From contig NC_134283.1 of the NCBI RefSeq assembly GCF_949628215.1, positions 12,399,638-12,463,637 of the forward strand: a DNA stretch of 64,000 nucleotides. Reading direction: 5' to 3'. Positions 26,101-41,100 of this stretch are shown piece after piece (position 1 is the first letter of the stretch; each line of letters opens with the position of its first letter). Under the pieces are notes generated by a model. It was not told the origin of the DNA. It searched no databases and was given only the letters and a program-made list of their open reading frames with translations. This DNA is from Phalacrocorax aristotelis (taxonomy: Eukaryota; Chordata; Aves; Suliformes; Phalacrocoracidae). The translations under genes were made by a program, and so were the position numbers.

Positions 26101-29100
26101 TCACCCTCTCCTTTTCATTGTCTTTTTCTCTGGAAGTTCTGAGTTAAAACTGAATTCAGGGTAGAGTTGTGTGGATCTCAAGGATATCATGTTGCCCCTT
26201 TTGCTGTCTTCTGCTGTTTGTCATTACAAAGTATGTCTACAGTGCAACAACATGAAAAGGTAATCAAATTAACTCTAAATGGGCATGGATGTTGAAAGCA
26301 ATTATAGCTGTATTAGGGAAGTTCACCTGGATGGACCATTGGGGTTTCTAAGAAAGATACGGGAATCCTTCCTATGAAGGATGGTAAGCTAGACCAAACA
26401 TGAAGGCTTAATAACATTGTAATTAAAATGCTGCTAGCATTAAAGCTCACCCATAACTGGTGGTGGTGCTGCATTTATCAAGGAAGATCCACTGCCCCCT
26501 ATATTTGTGTCCAGTTTGGCTTATGCAGACAGCAGATGAACATGGTTTAATCTAAGCAATCTCAGGTATTCAATGAAGTACAGCACTGAAAATTCACAGA
26601 TAATGCGTATTTATAATATGAAGACAGCTTAGCATTTTAGCCTTGGAATAACTAGTTCTTCACCAAGCTGCTCTGTAAAACTGGAGGATTGTTCAAAGGG
26701 GAGCCTAGATGTGTGAGGGGGTTGCTCATAAATATTTGAGGGTGAATTTTATCTTAAAATAAAGGTAAATGCAAAATGCTGCAAACTCAAAATAAGTTTG
26801 TTATTGTCGAATGATTTGGACTTTCTAATGTAGGGGTACAGTATCTTAAGCCTGGTTATGGATCAAGGCCTTTTACCTTAAACTCACATCTGTGGTTATA
26901 GATCTATAGTCTCAACAGATCATTATTCAGTTTACAAAGTGGAGGAGTCTCTTTTGAAAAAATATCTCCTGACTCCCCCCACCTTCACCCTCACATCTTC
27001 TAGGAAAAGATCATATAATCCAAAGATAGGATAGAGACTTCGTTTAAGATGCTTTAGTTTTGTTGAATAATGTATCTGAAAATAAACCTGACCCTTAATC
27101 ACCAAAAAAAAAAAAGGACATAGCAAATCTATGTGTGTGCATGCTGTTATCTGGAAACTATTGCAGGCTCTCTCTTGACAGAAAAACCTAATACACACTG
27201 AAACATGAGGTCTTTTATCGTCTTTTAAGGAGCTAAAAGAAAATCTTAAAAATGCTGAGAATGCTAGCAAGGGGCTCAACCAAGCTTATGTACAAAACTT
27301 TTTCCTCAGCAACAAAAAGATCCTATGTCTCCCTCTCTCTCTGCAGAGCAACCACCAACAACAAAGTCCGAGAGCAGGTACTACTGGAATTGAGTTTTGT
27401 AAACTCAGACCTGCAGATATTAAAGGAGGAATTGGAAGGACTTAATATCTCAGTAGAAGTTTATCAAAACACAGAGTAAGTATAAAGCTAAGTTACTCAA
27501 GCTAAGTTACTCAATTATTAACAGATCTTCTGTTTACCACTGGAAACAAAATTGTTTCTAGGTGAATGTGAACGCTGGACAATAATTAAGTGAAAGAACA
27601 GAGAGCTTGATAGGAAGAGAACATATTTGATGGTAGCTTTGTTGACTAAGGGTTAGTCTGCATATTTGTCTTGGGAAAGGTATGTACCACTAATCCTTAG
27701 ATAGAGAGTTCCTTCGTGGAGGAGAGTATCGTGAGACTTGAAAAACTCTTGGGACTTTATGGGGAGACACGTGGCACCCAGGAGGATTTCCAGTACTAGA
27801 ATGGCTAACTGGTTCACTGCCTTCTGGAGTGAGCAAACCTAGTGATGTAATATCTGTTCCCAAATGCAGTGCATATAACAGTCCTCTCTTTAGCTGGAGA
27901 ATAGAAGTCCAATATTGATTTAGAGCTCAGAGCAGACGCTAGGTAATCTTTAAGGTGTGCACTTCAGTGATAGAAATCCATAAATTAGCTGGCTAAAACA
28001 GAAATTTTTAGTAGATGAAGTTGGAATTTTTCCAAGTATTTTTCCAACTTTAATGAGCATGCTAAACTTTAAATTTCCTCAAAGAGAAAATTTCAAAGTT
28101 AAAGATTATTCATTGCCTGAATACTGCAATGATTTCTGTATCAGTTAGATGTCTTGTTGCTTCTAAAACTAAATGTTTACTATTTGATTAACAATAGCAG
28201 CTCAAGACACAAATTAAAGCACCTCTTATGAGGGGGATATAATTTTGGGTCCCTTTTAGCACTATTCTCAGCTAGGTGTTAACTTTCATGTGGACTACAA
28301 GGAATTCTTAATAGAGAAGGGCTAAGCACGTTTCTAGAGGGGTATCTTTCAACTGAATGCTGGTTGATGCAAAATATCTGTGTTTCATTTTTCTCAGAAA
28401 GAAACTTACCGTAAAGTTCCTGCCATCCACCCCCACATCAAACTTTGACAACTATTTCATGCGCAAATATTTTTTGTTCAAGATTTTACCAGTCTTCATA
28501 GATGCATGCTAGCATAGAGAGCAGTATGAAAGTTATGGCTGGGGGAATGAGCGAAACACTCCAGAAGTACTATTTCTTCTTCTAGCTAAAGAATATTCGT
28601 AATGAAGGGTGAGAGGTAGGTCAGGCCCCAAGGCAGGTAGAAGCCTTGCAGCTGGACAGTTGTATGCTTTTTATTCTCTCCTGATCCTGCTTCTCCAATC
28701 TGTTTTGAATGGTGTTTTACCTTTTTGATGCTGTTCATTCTAAGCTGAATGCTTTTTATGTTCCATCAGCTAAAATAACTTGCTCCCTCTGTAACTGCTC
28801 TCCAGCCTTTAATGGCAAATAGCTATTAATAGTTGCTCTCTGAATCTATTGTGCAGATAGTCATCAACGCGAGGCCACACCCACATGACGAGGTTACACT
28901 GTATTGTGTTACACCAATCTGAAGGGTTGGCCTTCCCAGTACTTGCACGCATCTCAGCTGGATTGGGAAGCATGATGCTATTTCTGCTCTGTTCTGGAAG
29001 TCCAGGATCACCTCCCTAACTGTTCAGTGTCCCCATGATGTTGACTGCATGGGTGTGGCACCTCAGAAACTTGTCATTCAAGGGAACTGAATTTCTATTT

Positions 29101-32100
29101 AAATGCTGGTGTCTACAGGGACTGTGGGTGGTACTCGAATTCATTATATCAATAAGTTAGGATTTCTTTTGCATGTGTCTTGTTTCCTTTTGGGGAAAAA
29201 GTCTTGATATATTCTGTTGTAAAAGTGTTGTGGTTTGGTGGTTTTTTTGTGTGTGGGTTTTGTTTTGGGGTTTGTTTTTTTTTTCTAAAAGCCTCATCAG
29301 AAATGAGTCATTTGTACTACCTGCAGTGGTGGTTTGGCTCTGTATCCTGGAAGTCCTTTTCAAGCTAGCAGAGCCACTTTCAGGATTGTGCCAACTAGTT
29401 TAAGGACTCTTCCTCTGCTGAGGAAGCTGCATTCCTACTTTCACCTTCCCGAGATAAGGTTTTTACCAGTAAGAAAGTGATTTTGCTGACTTTGCTGATA
29501 AGGCCATATATGAATTACACCCATGGGATTTCGTAGTTGGTAATCGAATGCTCTAAACAATGATTAGACAGCCAAACAGTTGTTTTCAGGAAAAAGTTAA
29601 ATATCAGATAAACCTTATCATGCCCAACACTGATCTATTAAACCCACTTGACAAACTATGTATCTTGAAGAAATTCTGATATTTCTTTTTTATAATTGGG
29701 TGATATGCTTGGTGGAATAGCAGTATATGTAGTTTTGGGGGGATAAATGGTGCTTTTTAATTCGTAATAGTCTTATTATAAGCTAGTGTTGTTTACTAAT
29801 ATGATCCAGTTTTAAGTCTGTGATACAGATATGTATTCTCTTGAGGATAAGATTTTTTTAAAGTCAGTTCTCACCGTTATTGCCCCTTGATATTTTAGAG
29901 TTTGGCTTGTTTAGAGGTTAACATCTAGCATGGTCTATAAACTACGTAGTTCTCAGACTTCCTAGTCTTAGACCTTTCACTGTTAAAGTTGGTATACTTT
30001 GGCCCTGCTTTTCCCTGCGTTAGACACACATCGCTTCTACATATGAAACCATTAGCAGCATGTAAAATACTGATGATAACTATTGATGATTACCATAGCT
30101 CTTACTGTGGCAGATCTCATAGCAGCTCTGGAGCTGTTTTCTGTCCATAAAACTTGTACAGGTGTATAAAGGTTGAGCAAAATTGCAGTACGACAGCCTT
30201 TGAGAGTCTCCTTTTCTTTCCTTGAAGGAAAAATAGGCTCAAACGAAAAAAAAAAGCGCAGGCAAGTAGCTTTCCTCACTCTCTTCTTAAGGAATCTTTG
30301 GCCATTAAGCAGACTTTCTTGGGCAGGGAGGAACTGTTAAACTAAGTACCTTTTACCTGAACACCCATCAGCATACTAAGGTTCTGTCCTCAAATGAAAC
30401 AGAAGTAATTATCTTATCAACAGACAAACAGAAAATAAACATTTCTGAATCTCTTTGTTTTTTCCATAGAGAGACTTTCAGCATTCCCTTGGTACCTCTT
30501 GGCCTGAAGGAAACCAAAGAAGTAGACTTTACAGTCCCCCTCAAGGTAAATTTCAAAGACACGTTTCAGAATGAATAGTTAATAGAAATAACTTTCCACT
30601 TCAGATCTGTTTAAAGAAGTAGAAGTAATTTATGTACAAATTTATTTTTTTTTAAATTTGCCTTAAAACTGAGATCACAAGTTGAAAAATTAACCAGCAG
30701 TTATTTGGGTCGTTGCTAATACCTGACTAGGACAAAGAGTCAGAAGATGTTACAGAAAATCCCACTTTAGAGATAGGGTTAAACCAAAGAGGAAAAAAAA
30801 AAAATTCCTTCAACAGTTTTTGGTTCCAGTAAGACTGTTGGTTACCACTCTTAAGTGTGAAAGGAAGTAGGAATGAAGGTTTCACTCAGCATAATGCAGT
30901 GATACCCCAACTTGCACTAGCCAAGCTAGCTCAGTTGGGAAGCAGTGGTGCAGCATTAACACTTCTTGTTTGTTGGCTAATATACTTTGCTGCCTGTTTG
31001 AGCCACCTTCTGTATTTTTTTGGCTGTGTATTGTGCAGCATAGACTTTATCTTGTGGTACACTATCTTATGTCACTGCAGCATTTGTCTTGACTTCTACT
31101 TCTGTGGGTTAATCTCCATGGTCAGATTATGGTACCACTTTATGCTACTGCAGCTTTGTTAATTTAAGTGGGATTGCTGACAAGAATTTGGCAGTCTCTG
31201 TTAACAAGTTTTTGTGGTCACTTGATTCCCTTGTTATTTTAGCTAACAGGGTTCATTTGTCCCTTTCAAAACCACTAAGTGTTGTTGTTTTAAACACCCA
31301 CTGGAGTTAATGTAATAGGTGTTTGGTTCCTTTGCACCAGACTGAAATTTCTTGTCTTGGATATCAAATCAAATTATTAATGCTATTGTCTTTTTGTAGT
31401 CTCATTGCTATATGTTCCTATACTATTGACCGGAAAGGAATACATAACATGCAAATCACAACTGAATCAATTTTGTACTGTTTGCAACTGCAGAAGAAAA
31501 ATTAATGAATAGTTTAGGTTAATTTTAGATATTTCAATTCTTTACTTTTTTTTTTTTTAAGGACTTTATTTTGGAACATTACAGTGAAGACAGTTCTGAG
31601 TATGAAGATGAAATAGCAGATCTCATGGATCTGAGACAAGTAAGTCCAAGTATGGCATATCATGAGGTCTTCTATTCTACAGTTGTAAATAACATTTGTA
31701 TGAATTGGAATATGCCGCTGTTACTTATAGCATACCATATTCTTATTGACTTCATCTCTGAGATATGGAACATGAATCTCCGTCGTCCAAGAGCTTTACA
31801 ATCTGAGCAAAGAACAGTGAAGAATAGGATGAAGCTATGCAAAGTGATTGAGCTCTTGGCACAACTTTGTAAATCTTGCAGATCTAAGATTTGTCTTATC
31901 TACTTTTTTTACTATAAAGTATTTTAAATTTAGCAGGACGAGTGTTGAAGTGAATATATCAGGTAAAAGATTGTAGTATTTCTAACTATTGTTTGTTTCC
32001 GGTATTTACTAGAACCATAAACTTCGTAGCTTTCATAAAATACCTACAATCTTTATTTAATCAACTGTCAGACTTGCCAAACAGATCCCTTTTGCTTCCT

Positions 32101-35100
32101 TAATTAACTCTGAGACTTGCCAAACACATACTCTTTGCTTCCTTAAAGGTTATGTGCTACTTCTGTGCAGCTGAAAAACTATTTGGAATGCATCTATATG
32201 GCCTTAAGCTTACTGTTCTCAGACTGCACACATTTCTATGATATGCAGAAGTCCAAAGGAAGCAGAGCTTTATCCTTGGTGTTTCAGTATTCATTCTGTA
32301 ACTCAACAGAGTATACTTTAATCTATTGTATTTTAAGGCCTGCCGCACTCCTAGCCGAGATGAAGCTGGCATTGAGATGTTGATAAGCTATTTCCTTCAA
32401 CTTGGTTATGTAGAGAACAGATTTTTCCCACCCACCAGGCACATGGGAGTTTTATTTACATGGTAAGTGTGTAGTTTGTGTTTGTCTTTTTTTTTTTTTT
32501 TTTTCCTTCTTCAGAACACTGTTAATCATTAACTGTCTTCTGTTTAAATTTAAGCATGTCACATGTTTCTCCCCCCTACTCCCTGCAGTGGGTGTTGTAA
32601 TTTTTTTTTTCAATGTTAAGAGTAAACCTGAATACAATATACCCTTTTCATGCTTAGAGAGAAGCCATTGGCTAGATTATGATTTGGGCTACAGGTTAAC
32701 ACAAGGGGAAAAAGAGAATAAATAATCTTCATTTTGGATAACTGCAGATGTTTCCTGGACTCTGAACCTTGGTGTACGAAGCAGATGGGGAATGGGTCAG
32801 ACCTTAATTCCCCTCTTCCAGTTTAAGATGATCATTTGGGCCAGAAGAGAGAAGGAGTGGCATAATAAATTAAGTGGAGTGTTCACTGCATCTATAAACA
32901 GAGTTTGACTCTGAATTCTGAATTTTTATTTTTATGATGAAAAAAGATGACTACCATGCAGCCAAGAGGAGCTGTTAGATTTCTAGTCATAACTGCAAGA
33001 AGAAACTTCAAAATACAAGCTATAGAGGATCTGACCATGCTGCCAATGCTTGATCTTTGGCAACATCTAAGTACGAGAACATAGCAGCACTTATGGATAC
33101 TTACCCAGCACACTCTCAGCCTCTGTGATGTTTTATAGGTGCTCTTGAGTTAGATACAATATGCTTATGGAGGCACTGCTGTAAAACCTGCCAAAAACTA
33201 ACCTTCAGATAAAGCTGTTCTCTGGCTTGCAGCACTTAGGTTGTCCTCACAGTACATAGTGGTATTTCTGTTCACCTTCATTTCACCATAGCAGAACAAT
33301 TGTAAGAATTCCACTGCCCTTTTGAAAAAAACAATAAAAATATCTGTTGTTTCAATGGACTCTGCTAATCTTAACACTACTTCTGATATCTGCTTCCCGA
33401 GGTATGATTCCTTCACAGGTGTCCCAGTGTGTCAGCAAAATCTGTTGCTTGAAAAAGCTAGTATTTTATTCAACATTGGAGCCCTCTACACCCAGATTGG
33501 AACAAGATGCAATCGTCAGACCCAGGCTGGACTTGAAAATGCTGTTGATGCTTTTCAGAGAGCTGCAGGTACCAGTTTAAAAATATTGGGAAGGTCTTTG
33601 TGCAAATGATCCTAATCTCATCCTGACATCCTGCAGATTTCTGCATTTTTCCCCTGCTTCGTGACACAAAAAAGGAGGAATAGGGAAATTCAGGAAGCCT
33701 AATGAAGAGCTGAGATGATGAAGCTTTAATTCAAAACCTGGAACTGTAGTCTGAACATGCAGATAAAGACAGCGGATACTGTGCTTAACGATTAATGAAC
33801 TGCAGTTCAAAGGTCCCGAGTAATAGCCCTAATGTTAACTGCTTCATTGTTCATCCTTTGTTTCACCAGCATAGCTGCTTTTACCTCAGTGATGTTACAC
33901 TGGTCTAAAATCTGTACAAGAAACAACTTAAAGGGTTGATAAACGGCTGAAAACCTAGTTTTTCCATATGGTCTCTTCAAAATTAATCTTATTGTGTTTT
34001 CCAGTGAAATTTGCAATTCACTGGAAGTCGACTACGTATTGTCCATAGATTCTAAAGGCAAACAGGTTCAAAATTAATCGACCAATCTCTATCCCAAGTG
34101 AAGAAAAATACAAATTCTAGTAAAGGGAATCATATCCCATGTTATAGAAGCTTTTTTTTGTGTTGGGTTTTTTTTAACTAGATGTTCTAATTTTTCTGTA
34201 AATGTCAGCTGCGCTACACATAATGCTTAAAGACATGACCTATGTAATTAATACGTACTGTAGGATTTATTTCTGCACTAACAGTCTGTGGCTGTTGTTT
34301 TCCACTCTGTGGGTAGCTTTATGAGCTACAAACTGTGGACCACAGAGTTGAATTGTCATAAAACTCCTCTTCTGAATACAGAGCTATCAAAAAGATTTTA
34401 TAATATTTCTTCACGCATTTATTTAATAAACTGGTTTTCAACCTTTGTATTTCATTTAAAAGAAATTTCAGTACTTGAGAAATTTCTCCATTTTGCTGCT
34501 CCTGCTTCCATTTTGCAAATAAAAACTCACTGCTTTTCATTTCATTCAGCATCTTTATGGAACAGAATTAATTCACAAATTGAAATGCATCATTTGCTAC
34601 CATAGTACCTTTGCAGGGCCCCAGAGCAATGTGCTCAGGAGGCATTTCATTGTACCGGTGCATGGCTGCGTGACACTGTTCATTATGTTGGTAGAGGCAT
34701 GATATAGAGTATGTGTTACCATTTCTTGGTGCTGAATACAAAACGTTGCACAGAGTTTATCCTCAACAAAGCTCTCAGTGTGTATATGCATACCGCATAA
34801 GCAGAAGTATGTTGAGAACAACAAAAAAAAAAAGTTTGTTTTTTATTTTTTTTGGTCCCTGTACTTTCAGGTCCTTTCAGTACGGCACTTCGTCAGTACT
34901 TGGGATGTGCCTGGCAAGTCTGGGGGGTTTTTTTGGTGCAAAAAGGCAGAGGTGGCCATAATTCGAATTTGTATAAGGGCATATTAGTAAGTTAAAAGTT
35001 ACAAGTGTAGCATAAAAACAATTAAAAAATCTCAGAGACTGGTAGTAGGAAAATGCAGCACACCATGGCCAGAAACAGATGTAGTGGCAAGAAGTAAGAT

Positions 35101-38100
35101 TACAGAAGCTGGGACACTTAAAAAGCAGAGGTCTTATCATTATACTTTTGTAGTATTATCAACAATTAGCAGGCTAGTAGAACTCACTAAACCAGTTGGA
35201 TGACGTGCTTGCTGAAGGTTATGCTTTCATCTGTGAAACTGTTACTTAATGTTTGCACTACAGTTAGTGTTTTTTTCTTAATTTGATAAATTATAGAAAT
35301 TATTAATACATTGGTAGAACCAAATGTCTAGAGCAGAATCTAATTTTACCCCATTGAATACGCTGTTCTAGCTTACCTATGGGGATGGAGCTAAGCTTTC
35401 ATTGGGACACAATGCACTTAGCAGCGTCTGAAAAGGAGATTCATAATTAAGTTTATACGTTTTTGTTTTTTCCTTCCATTGAGGGTTCTACTGTCACCTT
35501 CTTATAGTTGCATAGATCTCTTTTCCTTTCTTGTCCTATAAGCCCTAGCCTACCACTCCCACGTACAAGTCACAATCAGTTTGGCACAGCTTTATGGTCT
35601 GTCACAAGAACAGTTAAAGCAAATCTGAAGGTATTGCCCGTAAAACTTGCAGCTTCTGTTGCTCCTCTGAACTGTAATTTTGAGAACTGTGTCTGGAGAT
35701 GTTTGATGGGAATGCAAAGCAAAACCCTTAGGTCAGTTTAATTTCATGTGTACTAAGAATCCCTTCAGATTGCTATAGTGCAATTCTAGAAAGCATGCTT
35801 TCAGTCTTTATTATTATGGTACATGCGAGAATTAAGTTCACTTGTTTCTGTCTTGCAATGCTGACAAAACTATTTTGTAATTTCAGGACTCCTAAGCTAC
35901 TTAAAGGAGACCTTTACTCACACACCAAGTTATGATATGAGCCCAGCTATGCTTAACGTACTAGTAAAAATGATGCTTGCGCAAGCTCAAGAGTGTGTTT
36001 TTGAGCAGATTGGTCTTCCTGGAATACGCAATGAGTTTTTCACACTAATGAAAATGACACAGGAAGTTGCCAAGGTAAAATATGTGACTTCAAATTTTGT
36101 CTTTAAAATAACTGTTTATAGTGCTGTTACTAGCTACAGTCTCTAGTAATAGTAACAGAATTTATTAAACCTAAATGTTAACAACCATTACTGAAAACCA
36201 GAAGTAACAAGGGGCAGCTCACAAGCTACCATGAGAATCACAACCTTTCAGAAGATTAAAATGCAAATAGCTGCAATTTAAATATCATTACTTTAGAACT
36301 CTTATGATTTGTTTTAAATTCATAATTAATGAAGTTGAATAGGAAGATGCTGGAACACTTGGGCAGTGAACTGTCCAAAGGTTTTTTGCAAGCTATTTAT
36401 CATATTGCTCTTTCAAACAGTACAGATCTTGTCCACAGAACAACATACAAAAGGACAGGTTTGTTTGTGTAGTTCTGTTAAGCATTGAATACAACCTGTC
36501 TGTTATTTCCCAGCAGCTGGAGGTTGTGCAAACCTAAAAAGCTTAAGTCCAAAAGAATAACTAAATTGTAACTGGGGGAAGGACCCTGATGAGCAGAGTC
36601 GGACTGATAGCTGCAGAGCTGTCTTGGGGCTTGCCTGAAAAATGGAGAGGCAGGCTGTGCCCCAGGAGGTAGCATTCATAGTTGGCTGAAGTTGTTGACC
36701 TCAAAAATCAGGTATGCCAACAAGACAGAAATATCTGCTACTCTGAAATGGCTCAGAAAGCATATATAACTGGTTCCATACTAGATAAATGGGCAAAGCC
36801 TTTCCTACCAACCCTGTAAAGCCACCCTGACTTATCTGTAGGATTGATTAGCTGCAGGGGAAAGATTTTTTTATTCTGCCAGGTGGAGTTGTTTGATCAT
36901 TCAAGCAGCAATCACTGCTTGAAAAACTGTTTAATTTCCTCTGCATAAAGGATAGTAGCCCAGTTTTAACTAGACCACACAAACTTAAGGCTAGATACGA
37001 CTCCACAGTTTCAGAAGTGAAGCACGAGCCTACTGTATAAATAAAATCCTTCACTCTTTTTCTCAGCTGAATTAACCTGATGAGATGTATTTGTAAATTA
37101 AAAACCATTAGTGATATGGTGTTTTTATTGAACTCTGAAACCATATAGATTGACTGACTTACTCCAGCTGTTCTTGTAAAAAGATTGATTTACTTCTATT
37201 GTAAGGGAAAAACCAGAGATTTCAAATTTTCTCAAAACTTATTTCCAAAACTTTCTATCTTCTTCCCCTGCCCCTTTGATGTGGTACATATGAAATTATC
37301 TTAAGCCTGAATATAATATCCCTTAACTTGAACTCCTAATAGCTAATGTTAAATTCTCATACTTCAATTCTGTGCTTTATTTTAGGTGGGAGAGGTTTAC
37401 ATGCTGGTTAACACTGCAATGAATCAGGAACCAGTGAAAGAGAATATCCCCTATTCCTGGTCTAAACTGGCACAAATAAAGTCAGACCATTACAAAGCTC
37501 TGGCGCATTACTTTGTTGCCACCATTCTGTGTGACCATGAATGTAAGAATCATACGTTTACTATATATATTAATATAAATAACAATAACAAACACATAAA
37601 CAGTTATAATTTGGTCTATGAATAAGACTAGGACCAAGGAACTTTTTGGGGTTTCAATATATGTTAATCTGTGGCCATTTTCCCATTCAGGTATGAAGCC
37701 ATGCTTTTTTGTCCTTTACAGAAGAATGTGAAAGTTCAATAAACTAACTTTTGCAGGAACAAAAGGAATATTATATCCATTGTATGCTACTGAGTTGTTC
37801 CATTCTTGTCAATATGTTCTGGCATATAAGTATTACTTCTATACTGCAGATGATAAAACTGATAAAAGGCCTAAAAACTTGAAATTCCTATCAATACGTG
37901 TGTAAAAATATTTGACTGCATTTGGAGAGAAGGTAGTAATAACTACACACCAATACATGTAAGGGAACGGGGCACCAAGAGATGTGTAATGGCTAATGTT
38001 CTATATCAATTATTATAGTGCAGTCTGGTGATGATGAAGATCAGCAGGAGAAAGCCTTGTCCCAGTTGTACGACTACCTGCCTGAAGGACTGATGGTTCT

Positions 38101-41100
38101 CACCGTTTTAAAGGACAAAGTTCAGAGAAAACAATTAGGTAACTGCTAGTTTCACACAGCTACTAGATACAGTTTGAAAATTATCTTGTATTTATTGTCT
38201 GTGGAGGACAACCAACAGTTTATAATTTTTTTCAGGGAAAGCACATTTACGCAAAGCCATTGTTTACCACGAAGAAGCTCTAAGAGTCTGTGGTCTGTGC
38301 AAAAAGCTTCGAAACATTGATGTTCTTCAGGAGGTTCTGACAGCTGCACATAAGCGCTCGCTTCTCAAATATGCTCAGCAAGAGACAGAAGATGACTTTC
38401 TCAGTCTAATCCAGGCTCCAGATATCCTTCGTAAGTATACACAGCTAGAAATAAAAGATATCTAACCATACAGGTATATGCTTTCATGGGGATGTGCCTT
38501 TATTTTATATATGTATGCACATATATAATACATATCCATACATAATGTAGAGGTTATATACTGTACATTTGAGTTCAGATTCCGTATATGTTTCCCCAAT
38601 CATAGATAAATTAATTTTGTTACAGCTGCTTTACAGTGTTTCTGTCTCTGGCCACATCATTTTCTGGGGTTAATAACAATGGTGATTATTTAGAACTCAG
38701 CTTTTTTTACTGACTGTCTTATGAGCTAGAAAAAACGGGGAAACTTTTAAAAGCGAAAATCATACAAGGAAAACTAGTAACTGTTTCTTGTAGCACAACT
38801 CTTAACACTGGTCTAAGTTGTTAACTCAATTTGACTGCTATTGGTTATTCTACCTTAGTCCAGCTCATCCAGGCTCTTTATCTTTTGGAAGCAGTAGGAA
38901 AGAATGAGCTCTGGTTTTAAATATTACAAAAAAGAAAAATTAAAGAGGAGAATAACATAGCTGAGTTTGGGTGGATTGTTTAAAGTTTCCTGTATTAATA
39001 CTATGAGCTCTGAAGATATTTTTAAGGCAATTCAGGTATTTGTCGTGCACATTTCCACAAAAATGACTTTTTCTACAGCCTGGTAAGGATTTAAGAGAAA
39101 TTGCTATCTAGCTTGGAATGCAAGAAAAATAAATTTGTATGTCTTTTAACTCATAGCTGAGAGAAAATTAATTTGTTTTTCTTTTTCTTTTAGCTAAAAC
39201 AGAGCACAAAATAGAAACAATTGCTCCTCAGTTTTCCAAGGTGAAAGTTAAAGACTTCTTTCGCAGGCTGGTAGGTAACATGCTAATGCTGACTGACCTC
39301 TGTCATTTTACTAGAAAGTATAAATTCACTCTAACCTAAGGGAAGGGACATAAGTATTTTAGCCTGAAAAAATGATCCTGTAGTAACTGGGGTTTTTTTT
39401 CAGAAGTTGTTGGAGTGATCAATCCTAGCTTCAGTGGTGTAAGTCAACTTGAGACTAGTGAAGAATAAAAGTGCCATTTGTATGTGGCTTTGTACAGCAT
39501 TTGTTCTTGATAACCTTTATGAAAGTCCCATGAAGTTTCAGTGGATAATTGCCTTAAAGGTTGGGAGAAACATGTAGTACTTGGAGATGGGCAGAATGTG
39601 TAATGCTGCATGCTACAAAACCGGTCTTTCAGGTGGCTCTGTGTCTGTCAGTAGGAAAAGGGAATTGGGAGTTGCAGTTAGGATCAGAATATGCAATGTT
39701 TCATGAATCAATTCACCACCTCCAAAATAGAGTAACAGAGGACCCTAGAGCCTGCTGCAGCCAAAAGATTCTACACGCCTTAACAGAGACCTCAGAACAA
39801 CTTGGCTGTTGCTGTCATCCCACTCTTTGACGTATCACCTGAACAGTCATGATCAAGTAGGACTGAGCACTTCAGGAGACACCTTAAACTTCTGGGATAA
39901 ATCTCACTATTCCATTTCAATGGAAGTAGCTGGAAGTTAACCTGAGTAAAACCTACATAAGATGAGCTTAAAGCATTATAACTTAGAAAAATAGAAATGC
40001 TTACTTACAAATGACAGTAGACCACAACGTGCCTGCTGCTGTGTTACCTCCAGGGCCCGCTGACAGTGTTCTCAGCCAAGCAGAGATGGACAGCTCCACG
40101 TACCATTCACATCCACCATGAAGCAGGAGAGCTAGGATTCAGTCTTAAAGGAGGATCGCCGGTACAGATTTATTGTCTTGATCCAGTTTGTTCAGCAGCG
40201 GTAAGTACAGTGTTAACATTTTATCTTCAGACTCTAGCATTGCAGTCTCTTGAACGTAGCTCTAGCTTGGCCATACTGGTGTATGGAGTATTTATTGAGT
40301 TCTACTACATGTCAGTATAGTCAATTAATATAATCTGAGCACATTTTCAGTGCTATATACACCTTAGATGTTGGAGTATCCACATCCCTGACATCACATT
40401 AAACTAGAGTTGATTTCTTCCTCTGTTCACACTTAATAGATAAAAAGCCCCAATAATAAAAGCAACTGTTTTTCCCCATCTAATTCACGAAGTTAGAAGG
40501 GATAAAGGCTTTAGAAAGTAGCAACAACAATGAAGATGAGGATCAGGAAGGGAAGGCAAGGTAGCATGTGCCCAAGGAAAAAGAGGGGAAAAAGCCTATT
40601 ATTGGCTTCTAATATGTTGTTGTTTGGGGGGGGGGAACAAAGGGATAAAGCGGCATTCAGTGATGAGCACAGTTTAGCTATAGGAGAGGCAGAAGCAACC
40701 ACAGAAGTACAAATAAATACTGAAGAAACAGAAGTTAAAAACTGGATAAAATATCTCATGGGGGGTGATAGGGTAGCAATAAACAGGTTTTGTTTACTTA
40801 AGGAGAAAAGTGAAAAGGACATAAAAGAGCCAACATTGGAGTATGCCAGAATTACATTTATCAGTGGTAACTCAAACAGGTAATTGTGTACATGAAAAAG
40901 TTGCGTGTTTGTATGTTCTGTATACGCTTTTGTTCCACGTGCCTGGCTAGACAATGGTTTTAGAGCATCTAAGAAGGAAATGTCTTTAGGGCAGATACTG
41001 TATGATGACAAAAACATTTTATGCACCTTTATAATTCCAGATGATAACCTGTGCAAATTTTTTTGACAGTCAATGGGCCTGAAAGAAGGTGACTACATTG

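Noticed and set aside
30857-31162. 101-codon hydrophobic, cysteine-rich frame in RHPN2 intron 4
   Set aside because: Intronic T-rich sequence gives such frames by chance; the start is not in a promoter context.
40530-40883. 117-codon plus-strand frame in RHPN2 intron 13
   Set aside because: Lies wholly within an intron between two conserved PDZ exons, with no recognisable domain and no splice context.
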